From UMGS1958 sp045542415 (GTDB taxonomy: Bacteria; Bacillota; Clostridia; UBA1381), in NCBI GenBank assembly GCA_045542415.1, contig JAZQKZ010000002.1:124001-188000 (forward strand): DNA of 64,000 nt, written 5' to 3'. The translations under genes and the position numbers were made by a program. This document shows, piece after piece, positions 62,286-64,000 of the stretch (the stretch's first letter is position 1; each line of letters starts with the position of its first letter). The notes below the pieces were generated by a model that ran no database searches, was not told the DNA's origin, and was given only the letters and a program-made list of their open reading frames with translations.

Positions 62286-63256
62286 TATTCCTTTTCCATT
62301 CCTGTCTTTCCTATTGTTATTATCGTTCTTGCAAGGCGGCTGAAATTGTGACGTATCTTTCCGTTTTTTATCAGTATGAAATTACCGTTCACAACCGCCG
62401 TTCTGTCAATTATGTTCGCAGCATCCACCTCTACTTCAGATGCAAATTCCTGTGCATAACGCATTTTCAGTTCTTCCGGTATCACTGCATTATTTACTAT
62501 CATTGCATCCGCAATACCCCTGTATGAATGCTTTTCCAACGCTTCAAGGTGGTCAGATGCCTTATATTGCTCCGTTTCTCCCTGTTGAGTCATTATGTTG
62601 CACACATATATCTTTACAGCTTTTGTTCTTTTTATTGCATCGACTATTCCGCCTACAAGGAGATTTGGTATTATACTTGTATATAAGCTTCCCGGACCGA
62701 GAACCACCACATCCGCATTATCAATCGCCTCAATCGCCTGCCTTACTGCCACAGGAGATTCCGGCTCAAGATACACTCTTGAAATTCCGCAATTTTTGCC
62801 TATCCGGTGAGTTCCTATATTGGACTCTCCGTTAATTATGTTTCCATTTTCAAGAACGGCATTAAGAGTAACCTTCTCGTTCGTAACAGGATATACACGT
62901 CCGACAACACCCATTATGCGATTAAATTTTTCTACCGCCTCATCAAAGCTTTCACTCATCTCATTGAGTGCCGCAAGCATAAGATTCCCCAGACTATGCC
63001 CCTTTAATGTACCCTCACTAAACCTATAATCGAGCATTTCGGCTGTAAGCGAGTCAACATTTGCCAAAGCACTTATACAGTTACGGACATCTCCCGGCGG
63101 AAGCATCCCGTAATCAGCTCTGAGCATTCCCGAGGAACCTCCGTCATCGGCAACCGTAACAATCGCTGATATATTCGGAGTGTATAGCTTCAGACCCTTA
63201 AGCATGGTTGAAAGTCCCGTACCGCCGCCTATCGCAGCAATTTTCAAAGCTTCCAT
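62285..63256 (-). CDS. yvcK: YvcK/CofD-like gluconeogenesis factor
   Basis: 323 residues with the nucleotide-sugar-binding N-terminus AIGGGTGLSTMLKGLK, the TVADDGGSSGMLRADYGMLP motif and VLGPGSLYTSIIPNLLVGG. In Bacillus YvcK is needed for growth on gluconeogenic carbon and for cell shape, and binds UDP-sugars. It is coupled to whiA and lies 36 bases after rapZ. Confidence 0.95.
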   Translation of the reverse strand: MEALKIAAIGGGTGLSTMLKGLKLYTPNISAIVTVADDGGSSGMLRADYGMLPPGDVRNCISALANVDSLTAEMLDYRFSEGTLKGHSLGNLMLAALNEMSESFDEAVEKFNRIMGVVGRVYPVTNEKVTLNAVLENGNIINGESNIGTHRIGKNCGISRVYLEPESPVAVRQAIEAIDNADVVVLGPGSLYTSIIPNLLVGGIVDAIKRTKAVKIYVCNIMTQQGETEQYKASDHLEALEKHSYRGIADAMIVNNAVIPEELKMRYAQEFASEVEVDAANIIDRTAVVNGNFILIKNGKIRHNFSRLARTIITIGKTGMEKE

Positions 63257-63292
63257 TTATTTATCACCGATTCCCTCATATATAAACTGTGA

Positions 63293-64000
63293 TTATTCTT
63301 TTCCCATATCTCTGTATGAAAGGTTAACCTTAAATCCCCCGTCAATCAAATGCTCACCGAGCCTGTTTGCCATAGTAACGCTCCTGTGTTTCCCGCCTGT
63401 ACAGCCTATCGCTATTGTAATCGCTATCTTTCCCTCTTCCTCATACAACGGAATCATGAAATCCATCATATCGCACAGTTTTTCCAAAAATGTCTGTGCC
63501 TCCGGAAATTTCATCACATAATCCTGCACCTCTTTATCATTGCCTGTTTTATATTTCAGTTCATCTATATAAAACGGGTTCGGGAAACAACGCACATCAA
63601 ATACCAGATCTGCATCCATCGGCATTCCGTATTTATAGCCGAATGCCATTACATTCACAACAAAGCTCTTTTTATTATCCTCGCCAAAAATTTCTTTTAT
63701 CTCTTCAAGCAGTCCTGCATTAGTAAGATTTGAAGTGTCAATAACATAATCAGAGCTTACATGCAGCTTTTCAAGCATCGCTCTTTCCTGCTTTATTGAG
63801 GCAAGCAGTCCTTCCGAATTATATATCGGATGCGAACGCCTGCTCTCCTTATATCTTTTTACAAGAGTTGCATCGTCTGCCGTCAGATACAGTACCCTTA
63901 CATCATATCCCTTATGACGCAGTTCCTGAAGCTGTGTTGCAAGCTCACTTATCATTTCTCCTACACGCACGTCAACCACCAATGCCACATCCGAAAATTT
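63293..64000 (-). CDS. rapZ: RapZ (RNase adapter / nucleotide-binding protein), 5' end outside window
   Basis: The frame is open to the window edge (KFSDVALVVDVRVGEM at the edge), so the N-terminal P-loop is missing. The remaining 235 residues match RapZ: RVLYLTADDATLVKRYKESRRSHP, SFGYKYG-type FGYKYGMPMDADLVFDVR, NPFYI and the C-terminal IAIGCTGGKHRSVTMANRL (20 or fewer quoted at a time). In Bacillus it lies before yvcK, as here. Its molecular role in Gram-positives is unresolved. Confidence 0.95.
   Translation of the reverse strand, partial: KFSDVALVVDVRVGEMISELATQLQELRHKGYDVRVLYLTADDATLVKRYKESRRSHPIYNSEGLLASIKQERAMLEKLHVSSDYVIDTSNLTNAGLLEEIKEIFGEDNKKSFVVNVMAFGYKYGMPMDADLVFDVRCFPNPFYIDELKYKTGNDKEVQDYVMKFPEAQTFLEKLCDMMDFMIPLYEEEGKIAITIAIGCTGGKHRSVTMANRLGEHLIDGGFKVNLSYRDMGKE

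Overview
The window is a low-GC Gram-positive chromosome segment, most likely from an anaerobic member of class Clostridia (phylum Bacillota). The evidence is the gene order (rapZ-yvcK-whiA; fapR-plsX-fabH-fabK-fabD-fabG-acpP-fabF-rnc-smc-ftsY; dnaG-rpoD), the IspH-ribosomal protein S1 fusion, the FabK-type enoyl reductase, strong GGAGG ribosome-binding sites, TTGACA/TATAAT promoters, and SLH-domain surface proteins. The genus cannot be fixed from the sequence alone. Nearly all genes are on the minus strand. Plus-strand exceptions lie between about 49.7 and 56.9 kb.

Layout. 1-6.4 kb: yqeK (cut by the edge), nadD, yhbY, a flavodiiron-like protein that has lost most metal ligands, prmA, rpoD and dnaG. 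6.5-12.4 kb: a complete pyrimidine operon read as pyrR-pyrB-pyrC-pyrF-pyrK-pyrD, with a consensus promoter, a 5' leader hairpin and a terminator. 12.4-13.8 kb: a membrane-anchored SGNH-like protein with a long serine-rich tail. 13.8-18.1 kb: nusB, a Kae1/TsaD-like paralogue, xseA, xseB, ispA and a DUF212 phosphatase-like protein. 18.3-31.8 kb: the fatty-acid and phospholipid synthesis operon under FapR, running on into rnc, a radical SAM protein, smc and ftsY. 32-44.7 kb: ispH-rpsA, plsC, cmk, aroH, a HutP-family regulator, an HI0933 flavoprotein, a peptide-binding lipoprotein, pgeF, uvrC, ptsH (HPr), recA with a LexA-type box, pncC and a phosphodiesterase. 44.7-49.7 kb: a TraX-family protein, a metallophosphoesterase and a heterodimeric ABC exporter.

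49.7-59.1 kb is the accessory part. It holds a 61-residue orphan protein, a DUF2798 membrane protein, tRNA-Arg, a frameshifted phage-type MuF-C gene remnant wedged between tRNA units, a six-gene tRNA cluster (Pro-Val-Tyr-Thr-Tyr-Thr) with a duplicated Tyr-Thr pair and an internal promoter, a YkvI-type transporter, an 853-residue SLH surface protein, a small membrane protein between 15-bp direct repeats, and an RCC1-repeat/SLH protein. 59.1-64 kb: a membrane-anchored NusG domain II protein, galT, whiA, yvcK and rapZ (cut by the edge).

The most notable unexplained structure is a roughly 100-bp hairpin-forming repeat with GTCTGAA/TTCAGAC ends. It occurs three times, always inside gaps of otherwise tightly packed housekeeping operons (pyrF/pyrK, fabH/fabK, cmk/aroH), and substitutions between copies tend to preserve base pairing. 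No CRISPR array, rRNA gene or intact transposase was seen, and I found no convincing new multi-gene defence or metabolic system.
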